From: JACVRW01 sp963835705
GTDB lineage: Bacteria > Actinomycetota > Thermoleophilia > Solirubrobacterales > Thermoleophilaceae
DNA length: 64,000 bases
Assembly (NCBI GenBank): GCA_963835705.1
Contig: CAWIGR010000022.1
Location: forward strand, 230,150-294,149
Direction: 5' to 3'
Of this stretch, positions 6,706 to 14,764 are shown in pieces. The notes under the pieces were generated by a model. That model made no database searches and was not told the origin of the DNA. It saw only the letters and a list, made by a program, of their open reading frames with translations. Within the stretch, counting starts at the first letter, position 1, and each line of letters begins with the position of its first letter. A program made the translations under genes and the position numbers.

Positions 6706-8108
6706 CGCAGATACTGGCCGTGGAAGCCGAACGGGATGTGATGGGGCGCCTCGGCGCGCGCCAGCTCCTCGAAGCTGCCCGCGTCGAGCACGAGCAGGAA
6801 CGAGCGCCGGGCGCCCGAGTCGAGCACGACGGAGAGCACGACGCCGCCGTCCTCCTCCGACGCATCCGGGCGGCGCACGAACACCGGCTCGCCCGGATAG
6901 CAGCCGGGCTCGGACCACATGGCGCGCGCGCCGTCGACCACGTCGATCTTCACCAGCCGGTCGAGCCAGCCGTCGCCGGCGCCGGTGAAGTACGCGAAGC
7001 GGTAGTCGCGCGTGTTGCGGCGGCCGTAGTCGATCCGCGGCAGCTCGACCGTGCCCTCGGCGAGCGGCTCGCGCCGCACGCCGCCGCCGTCGAGGTCGAT
7101 CGTGTAGCGGCGCAGCTCCGTGGGCGGGATCGAACCGCGCGGGCCGCGCTCGTCCAGGTAGAGCGAGTCGATGATCGACGGGTCCTCATACGCGATCAGG
7201 TCGAGCACCAGCTCGCCGTCGCGCTCGAACGCGTTCACGTGGTGGAAGCAGAAGAACGCGTCGGTCTCGTAGGTCCCCCGCACCTCGCCCGTCTCGCGGT
7301 CGATCACCTGGAAGCGGGTGCTCTCCGCGCCGTCCCAGGCGTAGTTCTCGATGAAGGGCTTGCCTGAGAACGCCAGCTTGAGCGGGTTCACGCGCAGCGG
7401 GTATTCGGCCAGGATCAGGTAGCGCCCGCTCATGGCGAAGGCGTGCATGTAGGCGGGCCGCTCCACCGGCAGCCTGGCGATCACCCGCCGCTTCGAGCCA
7501 CCCGCCGGCAGCCCGTACAGCACGTATTCGCTCACGCGCGAGAAACGCGCCACGTAGTTGACCAGCTCGTCGCGCTCCGGGTCGTGGTGGGGGTGCGCGG
7601 TGCTCACGTGCGCGCGCAGCTTGTCCGCGTACTCGAGCTGCCCGACGGTGTCGAGCGTGTCCGGGTCGAACTCCACCGGCATCGGCGTCTCGGTCATCGC
7701 GATGTAGCGGTCGCCGATCCGCGCCAGGTTCACGTTCGGGTTGTCGGTGAAGTCGGGCGAGAAGATGGCCTGCACGCGCTTGAAGATCGAGCGGCAGGGG
7801 TCGGTGGCGAAGCCGCCCAGCAGCTCGCCCTCCTGCGCCTTCTCGTACGCGCGCGAGCGGATGAAGCGGCTCTTGTAGGAGACCCGCCCGTCCGCGAAGC
7901 CGAACCGGTTCAGCATGGCCAGGCCGTCGAACCAGTGGTCCACGCGCCGCCCGCCGACCTCCAGCTTGGCGGGGGTGACCCGCAGGAGGGCGCCGGTCAG
8001 CCACCCGGGCAGCTCTCCGGTGACCGGCAGGCTGTCGACCGCCGTCTCCTCCTCGAGGCTCGCGAAGCCGAGCTCCGTCGTGGACGTCTGCGACATTGCG
8101 GTAGCCAT
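6702..8108 (-). CDS. carotenoid cleavage oxygenase (RPE65/CCO family)
   Basis: A 468-residue seven-bladed propeller dioxygenase that cleaves a carotenoid or apocarotenoid double bond to aldehydes. The four iron-binding histidines are placed as expected: around residues 172-175 (STAHPHHDPERDELVNY), 222 (AYMHAFAMSGRYLIL), 289/290 (FCFHHVNAFE) and 463 (PFGFHGQYLR). I chose the ATG at 8108 because a TANNNT -10 lies 7 nt upstream, implying a leaderless message; MSQTS at 8096 is the alternative. It is divergent from a PadR regulator across 30 nt and heads an operon with DUF1707 and probably ferritin. No carotenoid synthesis genes are nearby. Confidence 0.92.
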   Translation of the reverse strand: MATAMSQTSTTELGFASLEEETAVDSLPVTGELPGWLTGALLRVTPAKLEVGGRRVDHWFDGLAMLNRFGFADGRVSYKSRFIRSRAYEKAQEGELLGGFATDPCRSIFKRVQAIFSPDFTDNPNVNLARIGDRYIAMTETPMPVEFDPDTLDTVGQLEYADKLRAHVSTAHPHHDPERDELVNYVARFSRVSEYVLYGLPAGGSKRRVIARLPVERPAYMHAFAMSGRYLILAEYPLRVNPLKLAFSGKPFIENYAWDGAESTRFQVIDRETGEVRGTYETDAFFCFHHVNAFERDGELVLDLIAYEDPSIIDSLYLDERGPRGSIPPTELRRYTIDLDGGGVRREPLAEGTVELPRIDYGRRNTRDYRFAYFTGAGDGWLDRLVKIDVVDGARAMWSEPGCYPGEPVFVRRPDASEEDGGVVLSVVLDSGARRSFLLVLDAGSFEELARAEAPHHIPFGFHGQYLR

Positions 8109-8115
8109 GGTCGAC

Positions 8116-8132
8116 ACTGTACCGTCTATTTT
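8116..8132. promoter_or_regulatory. back-to-back leaderless promoters of the carotenoid oxygenase and padR genes
   Basis: The 30-nt gap between the two start codons holds TATTTT (8127-8132), 6 nt before the padR ATG, and TACAGT (complement of 8116-8121), 7 nt before the oxygenase ATG. Both fit the actinobacterial TANNNT -10 of leaderless transcripts. A regulator bound here would block both, consistent with PadR autoregulation. Confidence 0.6.
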
Positions 8133-8138
8133 GGACCA

Positions 8139-8645
8139 ATGCAAGAGATCCGGTTGAGCGCGGTGTCGTACGTGGTCCTGGGCTTCGTCCAGTGGGCCGG
8201 CGAGGCCACGCCGTACCGGCTCAAGCAGCTGGTGGCCGGCTCGGTGGGCAACTTCTGGACGCTGCAGCACGCCCAGCTGTACACCGAGCCCGAGCGGCTG
8301 GCGAGGGCCGGCTACCTCAGCGAGGAGCGTGAGAGCGGGGGGCGCCGCCGCAAGGTCTACACGGTCACCGACCGCGGCCGCCGGGCGCTGGACGAGTGGC
8401 GCGCCGAGCCCACCGACGCCATCCCGGAGCTGCGCGCCCCGGCGCTGCTGAAGCTCTTCTTCGGCGCCGACCCGGCGGCCTTGGCGCCGCTCCAGATCGA
8501 GGCCCAGCGCCGCAAGCTGGCCGAGTACGAGCAGATCCGCGACTCGATGCCTGCCTCCGTCCCCGAGGGCCCCCGGCTCGCGCTGGAGGCCGGCATCGCA
8601 AGCGCGCGCCAGCAGATCGAATGGTGGGAGGCCCTCGCCAGATAG
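8139..8645 (+). CDS. PadR family transcriptional regulator
   Basis: A 168-residue regulator with the PadR winged helix (about residues 5-85: LSAVSYVVLGFVQWAGEATP, RLKQL, YTEPERLARAGYL, RRRKVYTVTDRGRRAL). A C-terminal helical dimerisation region (about 100-168) ends QQIEWWEALAR. PadR proteins are usually repressors released by a small hydrophobic or phenolic ligand. Here an apocarotenoid or retinal-like ligand would make sense from the divergent carotenoid oxygenase, but that is inference. An MBL-fold hydrolase follows after 12 nt and is probably co-transcribed. Confidence 0.88.
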   Translation: MQEIRLSAVSYVVLGFVQWAGEATPYRLKQLVAGSVGNFWTLQHAQLYTEPERLARAGYLSEERESGGRRRKVYTVTDRGRRALDEWRAEPTDAIPELRAPALLKLFFGADPAALAPLQIEAQRRKLAEYEQIRDSMPASVPEGPRLALEAGIASARQQIEWWEALAR

Positions 8646-8657
8646 GGTCCGCGCACG

Positions 8658-9569
8658 ATGGCGACCGCGGCCGAGCCCCGCCCCGCCGAGCTTCCGCTGC
8701 CGGGCGGCCGGCGGGGCGCGACGGTGCGCCTGCACCCGCTGATCTGCGGCCGCGCAAACGCGCCGCCCACCTGGCTGCTGCGCGAGCCGGGGCGCCTCGC
8801 GGGGCTTCGCGCGCTCGGCATCGGCGTCCGCAGGGACGCCTGGGTCCCGATCCCGATCTGCGCCTTCCTGCTCGAGCACCCGGGCGTGGGGCCGGTGCTG
8901 ATCGATACCGGGCTGCACGCCTCGGTGGCCGTAAAGCCGGCGGAGAGCCTCGGCCGTTTGGGCGCGCTGGCCTTTCGCGACCTGCAGATGGACGCCGGCC
9001 AGGCGCTCCCGGCTCAGCTGCGCGACCGGGGCATCGACGCCGACCGCGTCGCGAACGTCGTGATGACCCACATGCACGTGGGCCACGCCAGCGGCATCTC
9101 GGAGTTCCCGCACGCGACCTTCGTGGTGAGCCGCGCCGAGTGGGACGCGGCGGCCACGCAGGGCCCCATGCACGGCTACGCCAGGCGCCAGTTCGACCAC
9201 GCCTTCGACTACCGCCTGCTCGACTTCGACGTCACCGGCGAGAGCGGCCCGGCCTCGTTCTCCGGCTTCGCCCGCTCGTTCGACCTGTTCGGCGACGGCT
9301 CGGTGAGGACCGTCTACACGCCCGGCCACACTCTGGGCCACATGTCAGTGGTGGTCCGGACGGCGAGGGGCGAGGTGCTCGTGGCGGGCGACGCCATCTA
9401 TTTGCGAAAGAACCTGGACGACTCCCACCTGCCCCACCGCACCGAGGACGACCACCTCTACCGCCGCTCGCTGCGCGAGATCCAGCAGTACGTGCGGGAG
9501 ACGCCGGACGCGCTGGTGATCCCGGGCCACGACTGGGACGCCTGGCAGGAGCTCGACGCGGATCACTGA
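8658..9569 (+). CDS. MBL-fold metallohydrolase, lactonase-like, with altered HxHxDH motif
   Basis: A 303-residue metallo-beta-lactamase-fold protein of the AHL-lactonase/AttM type. The metal motif reads HMHVGH (138-143) instead of HxHxDH: the Asp that normally binds zinc and takes part in catalysis is Gly142, encoded by GGC at 9081-9083 (one base from GAC). Later ligands are kept: GHTLGHMS, VAGDAIY and IPGHDWD. The fold is intact, so this is either a one-base sequence error, an inactive enzyme, or a variant metal site. It is co-oriented with padR 12 nt upstream and followed by a hairpin terminator. Confidence 0.85.
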   Translation: MATAAEPRPAELPLPGGRRGATVRLHPLICGRANAPPTWLLREPGRLAGLRALGIGVRRDAWVPIPICAFLLEHPGVGPVLIDTGLHASVAVKPAESLGRLGALAFRDLQMDAGQALPAQLRDRGIDADRVANVVMTHMHVGHASGISEFPHATFVVSRAEWDAAATQGPMHGYARRQFDHAFDYRLLDFDVTGESGPASFSGFARSFDLFGDGSVRTVYTPGHTLGHMSVVVRTARGEVLVAGDAIYLRKNLDDSHLPHRTEDDHLYRRSLREIQQYVRETPDALVIPGHDWDAWQELDADH

Positions 9570-9574
9570 CCCGC

Positions 9575-9608
9575 GCGGGCGGGAGAGCGGGGGGCGCCTC
9601 CCGTCCGC
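9575..9608 (+). terminator. intrinsic terminator after the padR-MBL operon
   Basis: An 11-bp stem (GCGGGCGGGAG pairing with CTCCCGTCCGC, one G-U pair) and a 12-nt loop are followed by ATTTT. It starts six bases after the MBL stop codon. Confidence 0.75.
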
Positions 9609-9704
9609 ATTTTCGGGGCCGATGCTGTGCGATCGCGCCCGGCCGGTCGCCGGGGAGTGTCCACCGTGTACGGTCGCTTCGGGTCGCTGTGTGAGGAGAT
9701 TCCC

Positions 9705-10901
9705 GTGCTCCAAAGGCGCACGCGGCTGCCCGCCGCCCCCAAGCTCACCATCCTGCTCGCCCTCCTTCTCCTGGCCGCGATCCCGGCGGCGGCGGAGGCC
9801 AAGAAGTACAAGGTCGACGGCCGCGTGAAGGGCGCGCCGGCCGCCAAGGGCGGCGCCGTTTCCGTGCCGCTCCAGCTGACCGGGAAGGCCGGCAGGAAGC
9901 TCGGGCTCGGCACTAGGCGAGTGAGCGTGCGCATCAGCAGGCGCGCGCGGCTGCCGCTGTCGGGCTCGGGGGCCAAGGGCGCCTCCCGGCTCCGGGCGAG
10001 CGGCCTCAGGGCCGGCGACCGCGTGAAGGGTGTGACATCGCTGTCGCGCAAGGCACGCAGGCGCATGCGCTACACCCCGGTGCCCACGCTCAAGCTGAAG
10101 CGCGTGAAGGTGATCCGGAACGCTCGGCGCCTGGCGCCGCCCGGCGCCGCGCCCGCCGCGCCCAGGACCCTCGACCAGGCCCTGGCCGAGCTGCCCGGCA
10201 GGGTCTTGGCCCTCACCGCCAAGGTCGGGGAGTTCGGCACGCTTCCCCAGCAGATCGAGGCGCAGAAGCTCCAGCTCGAGAGCCTCGGCACCGGCCTCGA
10301 GGGTGTGACCCTCGCCTTCGAGACGCTCACCGAGAACCTGGAGGCACGAGGCGTGGGGTTCGAGGGCTTGGCGCTGAGCGTGGAGGCGCTGGTCCTCCGC
10401 GTCGAGGCACTCGAGCAGTCCACCTCCGCCGTCGAGGACTCGCTCGGGTTGATGGAGAGCGGGATCGGGACGATCGGCGGCGCGCTCGAGGAGCTCGCGA
10501 CGATCGCCCCGCTGCTGTCCAGCCAGGCCAGCTTGATCAGGAGCTTCCCGGGCGCGGAGGCGCAGGTCATGGCGCTCGACGAGGCGCTCAGGCGCATCGA
10601 GAGCCGGCTCGGAGCCGCTGAGACGGGGCTGGGCACGATCGGCTCGAACGTCGCCGGGCTGAACGCCGCCATGGCGTCGCTCGCGAACGCCGTGAACGGG
10701 GTGGCCGCGACCGCCCTGAGCGGCGACCCGGGGACCGTCCAGGCCGCGGTGAACTCGCTGGGCGGGGGCGTCGCCAATCTCGAGGCTGCCTTCGGCAGGC
10801 TCGCGAGCCTGAACGGAGCGGCCGGTGAGCTGGTCGGCCTCGAGGCGGACGCCGTCGCACTCGAAGGGATGGTCGTGCGCCTGGGCTTCCTAGGGGACTA
10901 G
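9705..10901 (+). CDS. secreted coiled-coil protein of unknown function
   Basis: A 398-residue protein. I choose the GTG with GAGGAG 6 nt upstream rather than an earlier ATG at 9627 that would add about 26 unlikely residues. A signal peptide is clear (LTILLALLLLAAIPAAAEA). A basic domain (about 30-140) contains KVDGRVKGAP, a run of KLKRVKV and many Lys/Arg. From about residue 160 to the end it is a long heptad-like helical region with repeated SLGTGLEGV / LETLTENLEA / ESGIGTIGGALEEL motifs. It probably forms a trimeric or parallel coiled coil outside the membrane. Its end overlaps the convergent transglycosylase gene by 12 nt. Confidence 0.7.
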   Translation: MLQRRTRLPAAPKLTILLALLLLAAIPAAAEAKKYKVDGRVKGAPAAKGGAVSVPLQLTGKAGRKLGLGTRRVSVRISRRARLPLSGSGAKGASRLRASGLRAGDRVKGVTSLSRKARRRMRYTPVPTLKLKRVKVIRNARRLAPPGAAPAAPRTLDQALAELPGRVLALTAKVGEFGTLPQQIEAQKLQLESLGTGLEGVTLAFETLTENLEARGVGFEGLALSVEALVLRVEALEQSTSAVEDSLGLMESGIGTIGGALEELATIAPLLSSQASLIRSFPGAEAQVMALDEALRRIESRLGAAETGLGTIGSNVAGLNAAMASLANAVNGVAATALSGDPGTVQAAVNSLGGGVANLEAAFGRLASLNGAAGELVGLEADAVALEGMVVRLGFLGD

Positions 10902-12302
10902 CTTCCCGGCCTCGCTCGAGGCCGTGATGTGTATGGCGCCCGGCTCGCGGATCCAGGCGATCAGGTTGAGCGACTGCAGCCGGTCGAGCATGTACTCGAA
11001 CGCCACGGCCTGATCCCGGCTCGCGTAGTCGCGCCTGACGTCGAACGCGAAGCCGGTCGTGTGCAGGGAGTACGCGCGGGTGGCGAACTCGTTGCGGCGA
11101 GCCAGCACGCGCTGGTACTCGAGGTCGCGCACGGTGCTGGTCACGGTCAGCGATGCCCGCGTGGCGCCCACGTCGCGCACGCCCGCGGCCAGGTACACGG
11201 CCAGCTCGTGCGCCTCCTGGCGCAGGCCGCGGTAGAGCCGCGGCTCGGCGTCGAGCCGGCGGGCCAGCTCGCCCGCGTCCGGATCGAGCCGCATGCCGCG
11301 CACGTCGGCGAACGGCCGCAGGACGCCCGACGCGTAGGCGTCGTCCAGCTCGTCCGGGGTCTCGAACACGTCCGTCCGGGAGCGCGGATGGAGCACCTCC
11401 TCGGCTGACGCCTTCGCCGTCTGGAGCGCCGCCAGGCGCCGCAGCTCGTCCCGGTCCTCGCGGTAGAGGCGCATGATCTCGCGCGCGGCGTAGACCCGCC
11501 ACAGGTAGGTGGCAGAGTCGTCTCCGAAGCCCGACAGCAGCCGGTACGTGCTCGGGTGGTCGCGGGGGGTGGCGTCGAAGTAGACCTGCGCCCAGGTCAC
11601 GTCGTCCTGGCCGTAGGCGGCCAGGACGTCCTCGAGGTTGCCGATCCCCATGTGGTACGAGACGACAGCCAGCTCCTCGCTGCCGAAGCGGTCCTCTGCG
11701 ATGCGCAGGTAGCGGCCGGCGCCCTGCAGGGCGTCGTCCGGGTTGAATCGCTCGTCGATCTCGGCCCTTCGGGTGCGCAGGCGCTCGGCCCGGGCGGTGT
11801 CGCCCCGCTCCTCGGCGCGGGCGATCCGGCGCGTCAGCCGCTCGCTCTCCTCCACGTCCACGCGCATGCCGAGGAAGCTCGTGGCGGTCTCGGCGAGGAT
11901 CTGCGTGAGGCCGACCGCGCCCTCGAGGTCGTCGCTCGCGCGCGCGTCCGCGTAGCCCGCGCTCTCGAGGAACACCATCGCCTCGAGCACGTCGGGGTCC
12001 ACGTCCACGATGTTCGCCTGCTCCTCTATCGCCGAACGCCGGCGCTCCACCCGGCGCGCGGTCGCGAACACCCCGTCCGGGCTCTTCTCGTAGAGCACGT
12101 GGCTGTGCCCGGCGGTGGCGCGGGCCACGAACTCCTCCTCGCGGTCCTGCTCGTAGGCGAACGGGTCCGGCTCGTCGGGGTCCACGGTGACCGGCCCGGC
12201 GTCGGGGGGCTCGTCCTCGCGGCTCACGAGCGCGAGCACGGCCAGCGAGCCGCCGGCGGCGAGCAGGAACACGAGAACGGCAAGGCGGGCCCCCCGGAGC
12301 AC
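10890..12302 (-). CDS. membrane-anchored lytic transglycosylase fused to a LAS-type (DUF5715/M15-like) peptidase domain
   Basis: A 470-residue cell-wall enzyme. An N-terminal signal anchor (about 5-26) precedes an SLT-like domain with catalytic Glu113 in FLESAGY, then GAVGLTQIL and SYHMGIGNLEDVLAAYG. The C-terminal domain carries the zinc motif S412-L-H-T-T-G-F-A-F-D421 (SxHxxGxAxD) and a final His458 in EPGAIHIT, which match the LAS metallopeptidases (VanX/VanY/M15). It would cut both glycan strands and peptide stems. I infer a role in envelope remodelling during growth or sporulation-like development. It is alone on its strand. Confidence 0.8.
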   Translation of the reverse strand: MLRGARLAVLVFLLAAGGSLAVLALVSREDEPPDAGPVTVDPDEPDPFAYEQDREEEFVARATAGHSHVLYEKSPDGVFATARRVERRRSAIEEQANIVDVDPDVLEAMVFLESAGYADARASDDLEGAVGLTQILAETATSFLGMRVDVEESERLTRRIARAEERGDTARAERLRTRRAEIDERFNPDDALQGAGRYLRIAEDRFGSEELAVVSYHMGIGNLEDVLAAYGQDDVTWAQVYFDATPRDHPSTYRLLSGFGDDSATYLWRVYAAREIMRLYREDRDELRRLAALQTAKASAEEVLHPRSRTDVFETPDELDDAYASGVLRPFADVRGMRLDPDAGELARRLDAEPRLYRGLRQEAHELAVYLAAGVRDVGATRASLTVTSTVRDLEYQRVLARRNEFATRAYSLHTTGFAFDVRRDYASRDQAVAFEYMLDRLQSLNLIAWIREPGAIHITASSEAGKLVP

Positions 12303-12364
12303 CCCGCTAAGGGTGTCAGGCCGCGCTCAGCGGCGGCGGGCGAACACGGCGAATCGGTCCCGGG

Positions 12365-13132
12365 CTACGCGTCGACGGGCCGGCGGCCGGCGCCCTCGGC
12401 GGCGCGCCGCGCCGCGCGGGCGGCGCGCACGGCGCCGCGCCGTCCCTCGGTGCGCAGGCGCCCGTGCAGCAGGCGCACCTCCTCGAACACGACCTCCGAC
12501 GCCGCCTGGGCCTGCTCCTTCGTGGGCTCCGGCACCCGCTCGAAGCGGAGCGGCTCGCCGAAGTGGGCGGTGACCTTGGGGAACTGCATGCGCTTCCAGT
12601 TGCGTGCCCGCTCGGTGCCGGCGATGGCCGTGGGCACCACCGGCGCGCCGGACTCGAGCGCCAGGCGGCCGAGCCCGTGCCGCGGCTTGCCGAGCTCGCC
12701 CGAGCGGGAGCGTCCGGCCTCCGCGTACATGACGACGATGTCGCCACGCGCGAGCACCGCGTGCGCGGTCTTGAAGGCCTCGTCGTCCTGGTGGCCGCGC
12801 CGCACGGGGAAGACGCCGCCGTGCGTGAAGATGAACTGCATCGGCCGCTGGAAGAGCTGGGACTTCGCCATGAAGTGCACCTTGCGGCGCAGGTACACGG
12901 CCACGAAGAAGTGGTCGAGGAAGGAGAAGTGGTTGGGCGCGATGATCGCCGGGCCGTCGGCGGGGATGTTGTGGGAGTCGATGCAGCGCGCCCTGTACAG
13001 GAGCATCAGGTAGGGCGTCAGCACGAGGCGCACGGCCTCGTAGGCCCAGTCGGGGCGGCGGGTGCGCGTGCGCTCGTGGAAGCGCGCGAAGTGCTCTGCC
13101 GGGCGCGGGTCCTTGTAGACCTGTTCCTTCAC
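12365..13132 (-). CDS. plsC: 1-acyl-sn-glycerol-3-phosphate acyltransferase (PlsC family)
   Basis: A 255-residue membrane-associated acyltransferase that transfers a fatty acyl group to lysophosphatidate or a related alcohol. The catalytic NHFSFLD box (NHx4D) lies near residue 67, followed by the GVFPVRRG block and a substrate-binding YAEAGRSRSG, where most members have EGTRS. PVVPTAIAGTER is the fourth family block. The C-terminus is an Arg/Ala-rich helix. The Ala in place of Thr in the EGTRS box suggests a non-standard acceptor. It is divergent from the biotin-carrier gene and not in an operon. Confidence 0.85.
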   Translation of the reverse strand: MKEQVYKDPRPAEHFARFHERTRTRRPDWAYEAVRLVLTPYLMLLYRARCIDSHNIPADGPAIIAPNHFSFLDHFFVAVYLRRKVHFMAKSQLFQRPMQFIFTHGGVFPVRRGHQDDEAFKTAHAVLARGDIVVMYAEAGRSRSGELGKPRHGLGRLALESGAPVVPTAIAGTERARNWKRMQFPKVTAHFGEPLRFERVPEPTKEQAQAASEVVFEEVRLLHGRLRTEGRRGAVRAARAARRAAEGAGRRPVDA

Positions 13133-13224
13133 CTGCCCCTTCCTACCCGTCGGCCGCCGCCTAGTTACGTCGAGCGCCGGCGAAGAGCGGGATCCCGGCG
13201 CGGCAGCGTATATGGTGCCCGCCC

Positions 13225-13437
13225 GTGCCCGACGTCGAGGCCCACATCACAGGCACCGTCTGGAAGATCGAGTGCGCGGTCGGCCAGCAGATCGCCGAGG
13301 GCGAGACGCTCGTGATCCTCGAGTCCATGAAGATGGAGATGCCGGTCGAGGCCGAGGACGGCGGGACCGTCAAGGAGATCGTCTGCGAGGAGGGCCAGTC
13401 GGTCTCCGAGGGCGACACTCTCGTCGTCCTGGAGTGA
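13225..13437 (+). CDS. stand-alone biotin carrier protein (biotinyl/lipoyl domain)
   Basis: A 70-residue single biotinyl domain from a GTG start. The biotinylation motif is ESMKMEMP, with Lys36 between the two Met residues, and the mirror half is GTVKEIVCEEGQSVSEGD. It would carry CO2 as carboxybiotin for a carboxylase or decarboxylase. Its stop overlaps the start of the crotonase-like gene by 4 nt (GTGA), so the two are made together. No carboxylase or carboxyltransferase subunit is in the window. A TATGGT element 8 nt before the start may be a leaderless -10. Confidence 0.9.
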   Translation: MPDVEAHITGTVWKIECAVGQQIAEGETLVILESMKMEMPVEAEDGGTVKEIVCEEGQSVSEGDTLVVLE

Positions 13438-14210
13438 CCCGCAAGCTCGCATTCGACGAGCCGGCGGAGGGCGTCGCCCGCCTGACGATCGACAACCCCG
13501 AGCGGCGCGGGGCGCTCGACCACGAGCTGCTCGATGCGCTGGCCGGCCATGCGCGCACGCTCGACGCCCGCTGCCTGGTGATCCGCGGGTCGGGCTCGGT
13601 GTTCTCGGCCGGCTACGACATCGGCAACCTCGAGGGGCAGTCGTTCGAGGAGTCGGCCGAGCGGCTCGTGGCCCACCCCTTCCACGACGCCCTCGAGGCG
13701 CTCGAGGCCTACCCGTACCCGGTGGTCGGCGAGCTCAACGGCCACGCGGTCGGCGGCGGGCTCGAGCTGGCGCTGACCTGCGACATCCGCGTGGCGGCGA
13801 GCACTGCGCGCTTCTCGATGCCGCCGGCCAGGTTGGGCCTGATCTACTCGCACACGGGCCTGCGGAAGTTCCTCGACGTGTGCGGCCCGGCGAACACGGC
13901 CGAGCTGTTCCACGTGGGCGAGCCGGTGGACGCCGAGCGCGCCTTGGAGATGGGCCTCGTGAACGAGGCGGTCGATCCCGGCGAGCTCGACCGGCGCGTG
14001 CTGGAGCTGGCCACGCGGATCGCCGCGAACGCGCCGCTGTCGCTGGCCGGCAACAAGCACGTGATCCGCACGCTGCGCACCCGGCCGCTGCCCCCCGACG
14101 TCGAGCGCGAGCTGATCGAGCTGCGCGAGTCCTGCTTCCGCTCCGAGGACTTCCGCGAGGGCGTGCGCGCGTTCGCGGAGAAGCGCAAGCCGCGCTGGCA
14201 GGGGCGTTAG
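13434..14210 (+). CDS. crotonase-fold protein resembling methylmalonyl-CoA decarboxylase (ScpB/YgfG type)
   Basis: A 258-residue enoyl-CoA-hydratase/isomerase family protein. The oxyanion-hole segments are GSVFSAGYDIG and NGHAVGGGLELAL. The second hydratase glutamate is lost: the usual PExxLGL reads PPARLGLIYS. That segment and the C-terminus (SEDFREGVRAFAEKRKP) look like Escherichia coli methylmalonyl-CoA decarboxylase rather than a hydratase. The GTG start is fused to the stop of the biotin carrier gene, suggesting carboxybiotin chemistry in this pair. The decarboxylase call is inference from motif similarity; a plain enoyl-CoA isomerase is the alternative. Confidence 0.7.
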   Translation: MTRKLAFDEPAEGVARLTIDNPERRGALDHELLDALAGHARTLDARCLVIRGSGSVFSAGYDIGNLEGQSFEESAERLVAHPFHDALEALEAYPYPVVGELNGHAVGGGLELALTCDIRVAASTARFSMPPARLGLIYSHTGLRKFLDVCGPANTAELFHVGEPVDAERALEMGLVNEAVDPGELDRRVLELATRIAANAPLSLAGNKHVIRTLRTRPLPPDVERELIELRESCFRSEDFREGVRAFAEKRKPRWQGR

Positions 14211-14264
14211 CCGCCGGCCAGCTCCGCTGCTCCGTCCGGGCGAAAGCCTACGGTCCAATCCAGC

Positions 14265-14764
14265 GTGCCGCCGCTCATATCCCAGGAAGAGGCGCTTCGG
14301 CTCGGGGGGATCGACCAGATCCTCGAGCACGCGCGAGCCGCCGAGGCGGCGGGGGCGCAGCGCTTCTGCATGGTCACCCAGGGCCAGCGCCTCTCGAGGC
14401 GCGACCTCCAGAACGTCCTCGACGGTGCCCGCCTGGTGGCCGAGCACACGAACCTCAAGCGCTGCGTCTCGATCGGTCACATGTCGCCGGCTACTACTTC
14501 CTCACCACGCTCGGCTCGGAGCCGGAGTGGGACCGGAGGATGTTCGAGGAGCTCGGCCTGAACGTGAGCCGCCAGGAGGACAACGGCGCGAACCCGCGCC
14601 CCTACAACCGCTCGGGCTGGCTCGAGGGAGACACTCCGAACACGCCTGTGGACGAGCTGGTCGACAGGCAGGAGGAGGCGAGCTTCTGGAACCCGGTGCT
14701 GCAGCTGCGGCACATGAAGAAGAGATCAGTGGCCCCCGGCCCGGATGGAGCGCCGAACGCATGA
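14265..14764 (+). pseudogene. bioB: biotin synthase gene with large internal deletions
   Basis: Two pieces of BioB are joined. The first (from GTG 14265) runs ISQEEALRL, then ILEHARAAEAAGAQRFCMVT and NLKRCVSIGHMSPA. The second, in a different frame from about 14493, reads FLTTLGSEP, MFEELGLNVSRQ, DNGANPRP and ends in the usual tail. About 150 residues are missing between them, with a frame change near 14490. The CxxxCxxC loop that holds the radical-SAM [4Fe-4S] cluster is also absent, apparently removed by another deletion between EEALRLGG and IDQILEH. It cannot be functional as written. Its stop overlaps the bioF start (ATGA), so the operon layout is preserved. Confidence 0.85.

Noticed and set aside
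8109..9341. Minus-strand frame open upstream of the carotenoid oxygenase to 9341
   Set aside because: It is antisense to the PadR and MBL genes, has no family content and begins making sense only from MATAMSQ; a GC-rich shadow frame.
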